Counted from the stretch's first letter, positions 33,734 through 46,894 are shown. The stretch is 64,000 nucleotides of DNA from Marisa cornuarietis (GCA_004794655.1 SMMW01000001.1:18166501-18230500); one strand, 5' to 3'. The notes: generated by a model not told the origin, from the sequence alone. Numbers and translations: made by a program.

Positions 33734-34500
33734 AACTTCTGAGACACGTTAATCATGCCAGTGCCAAGATAACACTAGGAGATGTCCACAGGAGGTAGAA
33801 GGACGACGTACAAATCTTGAAGTATGAGTTGCAACAAAATATCATGAGGATTATATATATTGTATATATGGTGTTTTGTGAGATATACAGCAAAATACAT
33901 CAACGATTATTCTATCATATCTTCAGTGAAAAAAATGTCAGAATTTTAGTGACAGTACAGACTGTTGCAGCGGATGCCGTTAACGTGATCAACGTGTTAC
34001 CGGACGATAACTTAGCTATATGTTTATAAACAATAAGACAACATCTTTTGTACTGGTTCTTGGTAACGAAATACGAATTATAAAACTATAGCAGTCATAG
34101 AAACAAAATCGCGTACTAAACTGTTTACTTAGATAAACTTTAGTTTATCTGATGTACTTAACGTTGTTTGTGTAAGCTTTATATGTTTTATGTGCACATA
34201 CTGAGATCGTTAATTACGAACAAAATAAGTATAAATACACGAAAGGTGTAATATATATATATATATATAGGATTATATTAAGTTAATTTACAATGTTCAA
34301 AGTTAAGGCGGATGACTTCAGCTGATAGTATCTTTGGTAGACACAGATACGCTATGCCACTGAGTAGATACCTACTCTGATTTCTTCTTCAAACATAGCA
34401 TGTACCTACCTGACTGTCCACTTTCTCCCTGTAGCCACACTACGCAGTAGTTCTGTTGACCAAACTGATGGAAACTAACTGTTTCACTCATTATTGTGAA
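33734..34500 (-). pseudogene. Decayed chemoreceptor GPCR between CR3 and CR4
   Basis: Two fragments are in the right order and orientation. 33734-33812 resembles exon 2 around TM6 (GCCAGTGCCAAGAT, AGGAGATGTCCACAGGAGG versus GCACCAGTGCCAAGAT, AGGAGCTGTGCACAGAAGG in CR2). 34401-34460 resembles the 3' end of exon 1 and keeps the donor region TGTACCTACCTG-CTGT, CTTTCTCC, TACGCAGT. The rest of both exons is missing or unrecognisable. Too decayed to make protein. Confidence 0.6.
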
Positions 34501-34678
34501 CGACTGGGTATTACATTTAAGAGTACGCTTGTACCTACACGGAAGAAAAAAATTATTAGAACCGATTTAAACTGAAATGTTAAAGTCACTATTATGGGAT
34601 TTGAAGAAAAGAAAATGAATCATCTCAAGACATTGGCATGGTCTCACAAAGGTGTAACAATATCCATGGGCAAACAAA

Positions 34679-36128
34679 TTATTGTTCTTTCGTTACATGA
34701 CTCGATGAACTGAAAGCAACAGCTGATGATGTCGCTCCAGTCTTAGTACATAAACATAGGGTCTGTAACTCGTGACGAAACCTTGAGGACATCTTGACAT
34801 AAACGAAAAAATTGATGGAGGAGTAAAGCAAGCCAGGAAGGTACATAATATAATGAGCATCCTGATAGAAGTTGCGGTAAGGACCATCTGCACGAAACTC
34901 TGGGACAGAGAATCGCGCCAATGCTAAGACAATAGTAGGAGCTTCGCACAGGATGTAAATGGAGGACACTGTTACCAGCATCTTCATCAAAACCGCCTGA
35001 CCTTTCAGGTAAGACCTGTCGAGAAAAAGAAAAGGCCCAATATTTATATTTGAATTTCATTTTTTTTTAAAAATCTGTTCTGGGAAGCCCAGACCGACGT
35101 TTCTGAGACTACACCCTTCATAAAACTCTGAATCTCTTAATCTCACTTCTGCTCATCACGATAAATTATTCACACTTCTACAGGAACTAAACAGGGTTAC
35201 TTGTATTGTTTAAAGTAACGGGATAAAACTAACACAGCTTTTGGCTAGTGCATCCGAAACCCCCAAACTGCATATCAGTAGTAGTAATGCATATACACCA
35301 ACTGTTTCAATATCCGAGCATATCACTCATAACGTTACTCTGTTCTTCAACATAACTGGCTGTCGATTTTCTCCAAGTCATCGCAACGTGCAGTTTTAAG
35401 ACAGTAATCGTTGTTGTTAAATACACGACGATAAAATTTAGGAAAGGAATAAAAGAAAGGACGATGTTTTCGATGATGCTAAAAAACGTAGAACTTCTGT
35501 ACAGTTCAGTAAGGGTTAGAGTCATTACATTTTCTCCTGTGGATATATCTTTAACGAAGATTATTTTGCTTTTTATGATGTAGACGGAACATAAAAGCTG
35601 TATGATGATAAAGGTCACTAAGAGAATGATGGCCATCGTCTTGGTGCTGATGACTGACGAGGATTTCATGGGAAACATGACACACACGCACCGCTCTACG
35701 GCGATGATCATCGTCACACAGCCGGACGAATGGATAAAGCCGAACACAAATTGTAAACAGTGTTTTAAGAAAAACCACTTCCAGACCTCTTTTTGTTGGG
35801 GAAAAGTAATTCCTATATAGCAGTGCGAGTACATGATAGCAAATGTTGCAAGAATCATGAGGTCAGCAAAGGCGAGACAGAAGAGACAGAGGTTCATCCG
35901 GTCTCTCAGTCCTTGGCGGTAAAACACGATCATGTTGAGAAGGTTTGCTGGGCCTCCTATGAAAAAGAAAATGTTTGTAAACCAACAATTTGCTATTTTA
36001 TCAACAACTTGAAGTTCCTCATAACTCAGTAAATCCTTGGTTCTGCTTAGACAACAACTACTACCTTTATTATTTTGTGTTTCGGAAACGATTGAATCCG
36101 ACGTATCGTTAGACCCGTTACAACTCAT
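34679..36128 (-). CDS. Chemosensory-receptor-like GPCR, CR4, with mutated splice donor
   Basis: Exon 1 is 36128-35356 and exon 2 is 35015-34679 (CTCGACAG/G); the lengths (773 and 337) equal those of CR2/CR3 and would give 369 aa. At the expected donor the coding strand reads CCAG/TTATGT: +1 is T (plus-strand a at 35355) where every paralog has GT. Without splicing the frame continues 16 codons to a stop at 35307, giving a 273-aa, five-TM product. The ORF is open upstream to 36308; I place the start at the conserved M-S-C-N-G-S. Motifs are otherwise intact: P-A-N in TM1, E-R-C after TM3, D-I-S-T-G and T-E-L-Y in loop 2, a proline in TM5 (S-F-I-P-F) absent from the other copies, and C-E-A-P in TM6. 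Probably a young pseudogene unless a non-canonical donor is used. Confidence 0.75.
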
Positions 36129-36308
36129 CTCACCGACTCTTACAGAAGACAGCGATATATTTTTTGTATTCAAAAAAATACAGGAAGACATTTTAAAAGA
36201 TTTTCTACGCAGTCTTTGCTTTATGCTCTCACTTCTAGATGGTTTTATATGGTTCCCAATTTTGTTTGAAAACACGGGGCATTTATACGCTTTTTCAATA
36301 GTGTGCAT

Positions 36309-36328
36309 TTAGGGGGATGAATATGACA

Positions 36329-36366
<38 letters not shown>

Positions 36367-37004
36367 AAAATGTATCTCTGTGTGAGAAATGTATCACTGT
36401 GTGAGTGAAAGGACATTAGCGCACTTGTTCGATAACATTGTAAAGAAAAAAAACAACAAAATACTATTATTTTTATGGTTGTTACGTTTATGTTCAGGCC
36501 TGATTCAGGTACTGTTAATTTATGTAAAAAATATTGAGAATAAAAAAATCGTTAAATTAACATACTTTAATGAGTACAACTAAAATCTTTTCTTGCTATG
36601 TGACTAACCTATAATGCCATCTCCACTACATTAAGAATTTTTCTTTGGTAAGAGTCGATAAATAGTAGGCAGGCAGGTATGAGTGTGACCAGAAATACTA
36701 GTGTGTCAACCAACCAGCCAGTCAGTCAACTTCACCGACCAGTGAACATAATTTTGTAGGGATATGGGAAGTGAACTCTGCTACTGAAAGAAAGGATTCA
36801 GGCATGCGAAACCAAATGTCTCTGAAAACGGCTCTACATCCCATACATGGAACGTACGACCAATGATTTGTGCTCACACTGGTAGCTATGTGTACAGGAC
36901 ACAATGATCTTGTAATGGCAGCAGCAAAGGGAGTCTGGTTTAGCCAAGTGACCCAGCACAACTCTACGTATTACCGTTCTTCAAGGAATCTTGGAAAACA
37001 AAAA
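36309..37004. other. Upstream region of CR4
   Basis: A (TG)n repeat of about 17 units at 36331-36364, 200 bp upstream of the CR4 start codon, then AT-rich DNA. Otherwise I see nothing. Confidence 0.6.
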
Positions 37005-37229
37005 CCCCGATGAGGACAGAAGAAGATTGGATGGCGAGAACAAACAGTGAACATCGTTCAATGCAGGACCTGCTTACTGTCGCTAAGAACCTTCTCTTTG
37101 TCACACAGCCAAACGAGTGTCTAACATCTAAAAAAATAATTAAACCATGTTTGTTGAAAACCTATTTCCAAAATTCGTCGGTTAAGCGATAACCATAGGC
37201 AACAGTGCAGACATTACAACATAAAATGC

Positions 37230-37281
<52 letters not shown>

Positions 37282-38490
37282 GCAGATTTATATAGCGCAA
37301 TTTTCAACTCCAGAGTCGACTCAATGCGCTGTACAGTGTATGGGGTTAGTTTTAAAATCACTGAAAAATAGCAGAATTCTTGTAGTAAGATCATCAGATT
37401 AGTTTTACAATCACTGAGAAATATCCAGATTCTGTTCAAGAATTTCCGGACTGAACTACTGGAGGCAATCAGCAGTATGCTAGGATAGTCATAGACTGTG
37501 GAGTTGTGGAAGCCAGTGAGACACACCTGTCCGCTAGCTGATATAAAGCATGGGTAGTCTTCACACCCCTGTGTATGACCAGTAGGTCACGGCAAGAACC
37601 ATAGCCCACGACAAGCATGACTGTCCACAGTTCATGGCGATGGACGAAGCTACAGTAATGTGGGAGAAGTCTCATATTGTAACTGCTTGGTTAATACTTC
37701 TTTCTATACATAAGAGAACTCGTGATCTAAGTTTTCTACATCAATCCGCTTAACAGCCACCTACAGTCCTGTTGTCGAGTGCGGAGCTACATGCAGTGTG
37801 ATTGTATCTGTGAGACCTTTGGCTATTCCTGTATATGGCTGATAGACACAGGCCACACTGCCAAACTGCACGATGACCATCTTCTGATGACGATGACTCA
37901 GTGATGTTGATAGTCACCTTCACCTTGTTTTCTGCCAGTGGTGGGGAGGTGATGTCGTCAGGTTACTTGCTGGTGGAGAATCAGACAACTGAGATGCGGA
38001 ATAAGCACACTGATTTGTTACTGATTTGTCTGACATACCCTTTGTCTGTCTTTAGCCTCTTGTCACTCTTGAATCTATGAACTTTACCAGCTACTTGTTT
38101 TAGCAAATCGTCTGCTCCGGGACCCGTGCTGGCTCTCAACGGCCGTGAGTTCAGAGAAAAGGCTTCGTGTCGTTGTGTGATCTAAAGATCTTCAGAAAAA
38201 AGCGTTATGGCGTCAGGCAGAAAGCGACGCAGCGAAGAAAGTACTGACTTACACAATGGGCACTAAAAACACAACAAACTAAGAAAAATACAAAAATTGT
38301 GGAGAGCCGCCTCCCTCAAGCCTGTTAGGCGAGGGGACGCCACTCCAACATGTCAGAAGATCATCAGAAACAATGTCGTGAGGCACATGAGGTCAATAAA
38401 GGTGAGAAAAAAATCACGGACAGTCTCTTCCCAACATGCATAGCAAACTGTGAAAGACGACAGAATTGTCTTCTTTTAAAGAGAAACACA
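37005..38490 (-). pseudogene. Decayed chemoreceptor exon 1 split by an insertion
   Basis: 37045-37205 resembles CR1 at 7130-7260 (GTCACACAGCCAAACGAGTGTCTAA; TTAAACCATGTTT; TTTCCAAAA), i.e. the ECL1-TM3 region. 38345-38430 resembles the TM2-loop 1 coding region (CACATGAGGTCAATAAAGG-GAGA...GACAG versus CATGAGGTCAGCAAAGGCGAGACAGAAGAGACAG in CR4). The two pieces are adjacent in functional copies but are 1.14 kb apart here, with foreign DNA between. No exon 2 partner is seen to the left. Confidence 0.55.
37231..38343 (-). mobile_element. Inserted DNA with reversed SINE/LINE-type 3' tail
   Basis: On the minus strand the right-to-left end reads GCGCATTGAGTCGACTC, then TTGCGCTATATAAATCTGC, then (ATT)n of about 17 units (37231-37280). 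This is the conserved 3' domain and tail of a molluscan-type SINE or its partner LINE. The remaining sequence to 38343 shows no ORF. The insertion splits the receptor relic. Exact target duplications were not resolved. Confidence 0.5.
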
Positions 38491-38750
38491 AAAAATTCAA
38501 TGCGATTTCCCTCACTAAAGTGTACTTATTATTAGAGACAGCTCTGTTACCGTCACCAGTGGAATATTAGACAATTCGAAGAGTAAACAATGCAATAATG
38601 CCGATAAATCAATTTTAATAATAACTGCTTCTATTTGTATGGTTATATATTTCTTTGGCGAGAAGTAGAATGAATTAAACTGAAAAACAATGTAAAGGTA
38701 TGATAAAGTTAACGGACGATAGATTAATGACAAAATCATTACACTTAATT

Positions 38751-38797
<47 letters not shown>

Positions 38798-40410
38798 TGT
38801 GTCTGTGTCTGTGCTCGCATTCTTTTAATGCATTCAAAAGTTTTGTGGAAAAGAAAAGCACTTTAATTGAGAAAATGTTATTTTCTAGCAATGTACCCAG
38901 TAAAGTGTCTTCGAATGTGAACATAGTGCACACTTCGTAATATTATCACTGTGCTCTCATCTTTTGATTTACAATTAAGTACTAAACATGTATTCAAAAC
39001 CAGTAGACTCCATTGGATAGATAGTTTTCTTTTTTCCTGCTAGGTTTCAAACACAAGAAAGAGTAGGAAGAAAAACGTGGCTTGTATTTAAAAAGGGACA
39101 AACTTATTCACACATACATACAGACAGACGGATGATGAATAAAAACATATTTTATTATCCAATGTACTTGTGAAGTTTAATACAAGCTCTTGAAATATAC
39201 CTACCATCTTTAAATGTTTTTGCCACCATTTCTTTAAAAAAAAAGCAAGTAATCCACACTAGTCAACAGTCACCTGACAGAAGAAAGCCAGCCGGCATTG
39301 ATGCTTCTGGAGGAATGACTGAGGTACATAAAATTAATATTACCAATGTTTTACCTGTGTAGAAAGAGATACTTTATCTTTAAGCATGCGTTCACAGTTG
39401 AGCAAATTACTATACTGAAACTATTTTGAATATTTAGTGTTTGGGCAACTTAGTTATTTGTCCAAAACCAAAGGAGTTTATCCTAAATCAGTCGAAAGCA
39501 TAGTTCGATAATACCTCTAGGATTTGTTTTAGTTTGTTTTACGCGCTTAAGACAAAACTAGAATATCAGTGGAATTCTTTCTTGATTAATAAAGATTTTT
39601 TCGAGCTTAGAGACGTTTATTAAAATATATACTATGAAAAATAAGAAAAAACAAACATTTTAGTTGTCTAGTAGTAAACTGTTTAGTGCCACACGCTGTC
39701 TCAAACAGGAAAATAACAAAGAGTTTCTACATACATCTCTACAATCAGAGAGGATGAAAAGATCATTCTCTAATTACAGAGTCGACTCCAAAACTGTCAT
39801 AATATTAGTAAAAGCATTTTGAAATATGTATGATGATATAACTTGAACCAAACCTTCTGTATCCTCAGTACTACCTTTTGGGCATCGACTAGAGTTCTCA
39901 AGCGTGTTGCTGATAGCAAGTTAGTATTTATAGTTAAGTATTTCTGTTTCATGTTTACTCTGTCTCAGTTAAGTCAATTTCTATTGTCAGGAGCAGACTC
40001 CAGCCACTGTTGTGATATCATCTGTTCCCGGGTCTTAACTGGAGGATCCTTCCTGAGATCCTATTTCAGGACGATTTTTTTCGAAAGAATTATCACTCTA
40101 AACCCCGGTATAAATAACCACAAACTATTAATAGATTATCTAACTACTACTGTCAAGACACACGCTAATAAAGCTTCATTCAAAATCACCAAAATTTCTG
40201 CAAACTCTGTTGACGCACAAAGATGTCCTGAGTCTTCACCGATGTGTCCCTTTCTCGCAATCAATCTGTAGAGTTTATTGGTATCACTTGTAAGAAAATT
40301 CCTCACAGTGCACTTACTACATGCCAGACACATAAACTTTAAAAACATACCTTAAAGCTCAGCTTTTTCCAGAAATATTTAATGGATGAACTTGCTTACC
40401 TGTGCGTGCT

Positions 40411-40443
<33 letters not shown>

Positions 40444-40895
40444 TCCTCAGTATTAAACTAGTATAATAACATTATGCAGCCTACAAATCGAGAGTAAATA
40501 TTAAACATTTGGCTCACGCTTCTTTATTCTTCATTTTTTCACCATTTATCCCGCTCTATGTTGTTGCTCTCGCAGTGGTAGAATCCACGTCTGAAGTCGA
40601 CTAGAAAAGCTTGACTGACATTGACTAACGGGATTCATTTTCTTGAGCAGTATCTTTTGTAACCATTTCGCTTCATTAAAAACCTTTGAGATTAGTATAA
40701 ATGCTGATCTTGTATGGCCTTGCACGTGTCATATAATTATTATGCGATTTGCCCGCTCTGACCCCTGACCTCTGACTACCTTTTCCCATGAAATAATCCA
40801 GTTGCCTTGTGCTTTGTTGTATTTCAAAGTTTACTTTAATAGTGGAATCCAAAATAACAAATCATAACATAATAAATACACTAGTGCACAAACGC
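38491..40895. other. Intergenic DNA left of CR5
   Basis: (TG)n(TGTGTC)n at 38753-38811 and a short TA/TG run at 40411-40441. The rest is AT-rich with no gene I can support. Confidence 0.5.
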
Positions 40896-42511
40896 TTACA
40901 TTTTTGTTTTAACATGATTGCTAGTACTGACAATAACAAATGTTGATGTCTTTACAAACTTATTACATACACACACTGTTTGTAGCTCGTGGTAAAAGCG
41001 TGTCGACATCTTGACATAGACGAAGAAATGAATGGAAGCGTTAAGCATGAAAGGCAGAAGAAAGATAACGTGAGTGGCGATGAACAAATTGCTATAGTGA
41101 CCATCTGCACGGAACTCTGGGACAGCAAATCGCACCAGTGCCAAGACAATAGCAGGAGCTGTGCACAGGATGTAGCTGCACGACACCGCCACCAGCATCT
41201 TCATCAACACGGCCTGACTCATCAGGTACGAGCTGGCAAGAAAGAGACCAAATTACATATTTATGTGTTGTTCTAAGACTTAAACAGGACATATAGGGTT
41301 CTACAATTATTCCAGATGTAAAGCACGTGGAGAGTATAGGTGCCACCGTTCATCCCATCAAACCATCTCAGTAAAAGACCATAGATAGATAATCCATAGT
41401 TCATAGTCAAATTAGATTTTTTTTCTATTGATGCTCGATTAACATATTGTCGGGGTGAAGAGAAAGTACAAAAAGTTTTTTTGTGTTTTGATTGTTTCAG
41501 ATTTTTCCTTACTCAATACGATTTTCTTGCATTGCAATCACAATGTTTGTAATACTGAAACACAGAAAAAGAAGTATTAAAAAGGTTGACTTAAACATGC
41601 AATTACATTGAATACGATTAAACAATCTCGCCTTTGACTTAGATAGCTAGCGTTTAGATATTTATGTTTACATCACGAACAAGTTAAAGAAACATCGAGT
41701 ACATTAACAGTTTTAACCTTTCATTACCACCTGTACCTACCTGGCTGTGGACTTTCTCCAGGCCAAGGCATTACGCAGTTTTACCACCGTGATCACTGTG
41801 GTTAAAATCACGATGATAAAATTAAGAAAGGAAATAAAAGATAAAACGACGTTTTCAATAATGCTGAAGACAGGATGATTTCGGTAAAGCTCAGTAACAG
41901 TTAGAGTGACAATAGTTTTTCCTGTATCGGGATCTTTTGCGACTGTAATAGTCTCCTTTATGAAGTAGACACTACACAAAAGCTGTATGACAATAAAAGT
42001 CACTAAGATAATGATGGCCATCGTCTTGGTGCTGATGAGTGTCATGGATTTCATGGGAAACACGACACACACGGACCGCTCTACGGCGATGATCATCGTC
42101 AGACATCCGGACAAGTGTTTAGAACCATATACAAAACTTAAACAGTATTTGAGGAGGATCGATTTCCAAAGATATTTTTGATCAGGAAAAGCAACTCCTA
42201 TCAAACAGTACGTGGCACTGATAAAATTTGTTGTAAGGTACATGAGGTCGACGAAGGCGAGACAGAAGAGACAGAGGTTCATCCGATCTCGCAGTCCTTG
42301 GCGGTAAAAAACAATCATAGTAAAGAGGTTTGCCGACCCTCCGATTAAAAAGAAAGAGCTTGTAAAGCCACAATTCGCTGTTATCAACAGCCTCAACTGT
42401 CTGATGACTTATTATATTTTCGAGTTTGTTGTATATTTTGAGGCTCAGACTTTTGGTTTCCATAACTGACAAAGTCGTGTTTGATATATCGATAGACCCG
42501 TTGCAACACAT
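40896..42511 (-). pseudogene. Chemosensory-receptor-like GPCR, CR5, 2-nt frameshift in exon 1
   Basis: Exon 1 is 42511-41741 (CCAG/GTAGGTACA) and exon 2 is 41232-40896 (TTTCTTGCCAG/C, 337 nt as in CR2). The N-terminus (M-C-C-N-G-S-I-D) reads in one frame up to V-E-A-V-D-N-S near 42385. The TM1-TM5 part (N-C-G-F-T-S-S-F-F-L-I-G-G) is in another frame with no ATG of its own. Exon 1 is 771 nt instead of 773, so a net 2-base loss around 42380-42390 (ATAGCG in paralogs, AGCG here) explains it. Downstream motifs are intact: V-E-R-S-V-C-V after TM3 (C to S), D-P-D-T-G and T-E-L-Y in loop 2, C-T-A-P in TM6, H-F-F-V-Y in TM7 (N to H). Otherwise full length, so inactivation looks recent. Confidence 0.8.
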
Positions 42512-42714
42512 CTCTCCAGCTCTTACACAACACGGCAATATCTTTGTTTCTAAAGAAAGACAAAAATAGTTGTTTCACAAGTTTTCCTAAACGCGATCTG
42601 TGCAATCTAACCACCTCATTATAAGCAGCTCTGTCACCATCCAAAACGTTTATACTTTCGTTATAAATTACTCAAGCGAGGGGCTTTAAATAGGGTGCAT
42701 TTGCTTCTATGCTT

Positions 42715-42835
42715 TTGTGTGTGTGTGTGTGTGTGTGCGTGTGTGTGTGTGTGTGTGAATGTATGTGTGTGTGAATGTGGGTGTGTGTGAGAATGTGTGT
42801 ACATGAATGTGTGTGTATGAGTGTGTGTGTAGAGT
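42715..42835. repeat. (TG)n microsatellite upstream of CR5
   Basis: TG runs with GAATG-type interruptions, 200 bp upstream of the CR5 start. Confidence 0.9.
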
Positions 42836-45689
42836 GTTCAAACGTGAGGACCTGACAGAAATTAAAAGCGCAAATAACACCATAGCTTAAGAAAACAGAA
42901 GAAACAATTTTAGTTCCGAGTGTGAGGTGCATTTACATAGAATATCTTCATCCTAGGAAATAATATTGAAAAGATCAAAACCATATATTATTAAGGAGAA
43001 AAACTTATCTTGCAGAGTAGAAGAAATAGATCAAGAAAGTAAAGATAAAAATTTGTGTGCGTGCGTAGGTGCTCGTGCTGTGAGATAAACGGGTGCTTGC
43101 ATGTTTACGTTTCTTCCTGTATTTGTTTGTGAAAAAACAAGAAGAAATTCGCTAGCACTTTTGCATAATTATTCCAATAGTATAATAGCTGGTTTCATCG
43201 ACTTTTAATTTTGAAAATAAAAGGTCGTACAACAAAAAATGTGACTATATTTCTTGAAGAACTTCACGCGTAAAGAATTTCTGTCCTCATCACACGATAC
43301 GAATTAATATGTATTATGAATCAGCAGATAAAAACGGATATTGTTTCTTAAGACTGAGTTTTTCTTTGCTTATTAAGAAACAGAAGAGAGGAGAAGAACG
43401 GACAGGAGTCAACTATCGAGTGAACAGACAAACAAATCTACTTACAAAATAACAGATAAGAGGGCAGACAGATAGAATGACAAGCAGACAAAACAGAATA
43501 GCAGACGGCAGACGGGTGAACAGACAGAAAATTGGATGGACGTCGGGTGGAGGGACTGATAAGCAGGTCGAACGAGTCAGAGACATTAAAGAGAGAAGGA
43601 CTAGCAGCTCAAGCATGGACTAAGCCATTGCTTCGTTTTTTCCGGTTTCACTTTCTACAGTGTGTCACAGAGCTACTGTCGTAATTATGTTGAGATATGT
43701 GTGTGAAGATAATAAGTGATCTATTATAATATACAGTCTGTTGTAATATGTTAAATAGTTTGATAAGATAAGCTAACACAACGCACGATGTGAATGTGTT
43801 CAAAACAACATGTTAAATAAATCAATAAATAAGGATTTAAATGTGTTACAGAATAAATGGAGTTAAAGGTACGTTCCTTAGAGCCTTGGTCTGAATTAAC
43901 GCTGAATTAAATTCATTTAGAAACGATAAACTCGCTATAAACCGCTTTCTGTAACCACTCAGAAAGACATTGAGGTAAGACAAGCGAGAGCTTGCTGACA
44001 TAACCATCTTCTTGACTTTAAAATAAATACATATACTATAATATAACGCTCTGTTTGAGCAAATATTTTTAAATTATGATTCATATATTAAAATATATAT
44101 CAAAGCATACTTTCTAAGAAGATTTCTTCAGTAGCCAAGGATTCTATATTATGCTTGCGGGTACAAAACAAAGAGACCGGAAGCTGCCTGTCAATAAGCT
44201 TGTATACACCTGGACGGGAGTTGAGCCAGCCCTGGCTCACTACGCGCGTGCAGTGATGGCTGTCCTTTCCTTCAGTGTCTTATACAAAAATTGTTATTAC
44301 GTTGCCCTATTTAAACATGTTTATATAGCTGATTGTACAGACTTTTTATTTTTGTATAATATGTCAAACTGTGACACTTGTAAAATAATGCTACAGAAAG
44401 TGTCATTCCTGGCTGTCATGCACCATGTCTGTTTCTTTTGTTCTCTCCTTTTATTTTTTTTCCTTCGTTAGGTTCGGACCACATTTCATCACTGGCTCTG
44501 TTTCAATTTCCCTCTCTAGGAACAGATACGTTTGATTTCAATCTTTTAACACCTTATGTAACTTGTTTTTAATCATACATTTATGACCTCCACACTGTCC
44601 TTGGCTCGGTTTTGATAGGATCATTTCAAATTATTGTCGCAATAATTAGTTGTGTATAGCATTCAGGAAAATTATACAAAATGTATCAGAACTATGCTCA
44701 AATTTTTTTTCAAATAACCCAGCTTAATTTATTGTCAAGTACTAATTGCAAAAATATAAAGCAAGATCTAATGAGACAGCTATTTGTTTTTAAATGTCAT
44801 AGTCCTTTGTGAGATACATGTCAGAGAAATATGAATCAATCACTGAATACAATTCTTTAAACACCGATTGATCTTCTAGTCTGTGCAGAGATAGATGACC
44901 ACCGTACATACATGTGATGTGATAAATGTGTTTTCTAGGCTACAGTAATAGGAGAACTCTAATCGTCTGTAATTTTGTACTACCCCTATGATGAGACCAC
45001 AGATGGGTGTCGCTCTGTTCCTTATGTCTGTGTCCACGGGTGGCATCGAGTACTTTAAAATGCTTAAAGGTTATTATGTTGTTTTTGTAAAATACCAATC
45101 TTAAAAGAAAACAACTTCAACAACTTTTTTTATTTGTTGGTCTGGCAACCTTTTACAGTTTTTCAGACATTTTCAAAAACACATCAACTCGCCATCGGAG
45201 AGAAGCGTTGACATCCTCCCTGGCAATGACGTGGGTTTCATTAGGACAAGTACCTTAGTACAAGGTAAGGACAAACAACTGTGCACATCATAAGGAGAAG
45301 CAGCTTTACACAAACTGCAACACGTCTCCCAGCAGTCGTGAGACCATTTCTTTTTTCTGAGTTCCCACACAAAGACAGAAAGAGCGATCGGACTAGCATA
45401 ACGAGGCTGTATAGATTTTTCTTAGGCATTAGAACAAAAGATATTTTCTGACAGTAGGAGAGTGGGCTGAATCGATGGAAGACTGAAAGAGTTGTTGGAA
45501 AAGTCGTGCCAGAAAGTTCTACGCCTGCACGTCTCAAACGTTTCTGATGGTATAAAAGTTTCTGACTAGTAACATTATTGCTTTAATTGATAACAACTTA
45601 GTTCACTGGCCTCTATTAAAAAACTCTTTTTCTTAAAGTCAATGATAATAAACATTTAGTATGTGTCACGCAGGACTTTCTTGTGTCTA

Positions 45690-45965
45690 CGAGTAGCAGG
45701 CAAGGTAAAAGTAAAGGTCATCCCTGACCTTTTCATGTCGTTTGGGGAGTTGCGTGTTAGAGACCTAACTTTTCTCGGGGCCAGCTTTAAGTGAAGGTGG
45801 TGAGCATCTCCTTCTCGCAGCCTTAACTTCTTAAACCGTCTTTTCCCTCCAGCTGGTTCATTGGGGAAAGTTTGCTGCGCTACTTTGGTATCGAACCAGC
45901 TCGCCTCTCAGTTCGGCCGCAAGCGCTCGAACCACTCCCCTTCCCAAGTCGACTTTCGGTCGGTT
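45690..45965 (-). mobile_element. tRNA-derived SINE
   Basis: The minus strand has a tRNA-like head (GTGGTTCGAGCGCTTGCGG) with a consensus box B, GGTTCGATACC, near 45890. It runs on to a GGTCAGGGATGACC palindrome and a short A/T-rich tail on the left. Internal Pol III promoter boxes in a dispersed approximately 270-bp unit are typical of a SINE. Confidence 0.65.
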
Positions 45966-46717
45966 AAAGATATCTATATAAGCACACCAATATCAGTTTC
46001 TTTACTCATCGCTATGGAGAACATTAAACCGAATAGTTAGCGCTTATGTCTCTATTGATTTATCAACTACGATTATCTTCTGATTCTCTTTTATCGCCGT
46101 CCAATCCGTAGCTGATTCTTTTATGACGCATCCTACTACTATCAACTGAAACAATTATAACATTATTTTTGCATTAAAAATTCTATTTTATCTGATAGGA
46201 GAACCTTCAGAACTGTTTTCAAAGATCCCTCCCAGTAAATATGCTAAGCAATATCGTACTTGTTGCCCCCGCTGCCTTCAGCATACTAAGCATCTCTCCC
46301 TGTTAACTCCTAACCCAATGTGTGTAACCTGGAAGGCGGGTGTAAATCTGTGACAGCAGCAAATGTTTCCCTTTCTAGGTGTGGCAGACTTCTTAGCACA
46401 AACCATGATTTTATTAACTAACGGCTTTTTCCATTTTTGTTAGGTGGCCATCAGGTCAGGGCACTAATTCTGTAATTCAAAACAACTGAAGAAAAGTGCT
46501 ATTCATGTCATATAAAGAGGTAGATATTAAAAAAACATGGTCTCTATCGAGTAAACCGCTTAATAATCAATAAACAGCTTCACCCCCTGCATACATATGT
46601 GTGTATACATATACATACATCCTGTAGTTTATTGTAATGTTATAAGCTAATTGGTTCATTCGTTATGAAACATTCCATTATGTTTATTCGTACGTCGAAC
46701 TAACTACTTTTTTCGCT

Positions 46718-46894
46718 CCTGTTACTTGGTGCCTTTTTGTGTTTTCTTTGTTTTCTGTTTGTCGTCAGTACTGTCGTCTATTCTTCCGTCCCTCGTGTTC
46801 TGTCCATTTAGTCCATGTCTCTTCTTCTTTTTAAGCGCTAAGAGAATGCTCTCTATGTGTGAATATGGGCTATAAACAATCTTCATTATTATTA
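46718..46894 (+). mobile_element. SINE with ATT tail (uninterrupted copy)
   Basis: Same family as 4003-4410 but continuous: GTTACTTGGTGCC, GTCCATTTAGTCCATGTCTC, TTTTAAGCGC, GGGCTATA, then (ATT)n. It shows the target sequence before the nested SINE inserted in the other copy. Confidence 0.7.

Noticed and set aside
35340..35360. Alternative CR4 donor one base earlier (CCA/GTTATG)
   Set aside because: Joining it to the normal acceptor changes phase and meets a stop within a few codons.
39843..40271. 142-aa plus-strand ORF
   Set aside because: No recognisable motif, no paralog in the window, composition like random AT-rich DNA.
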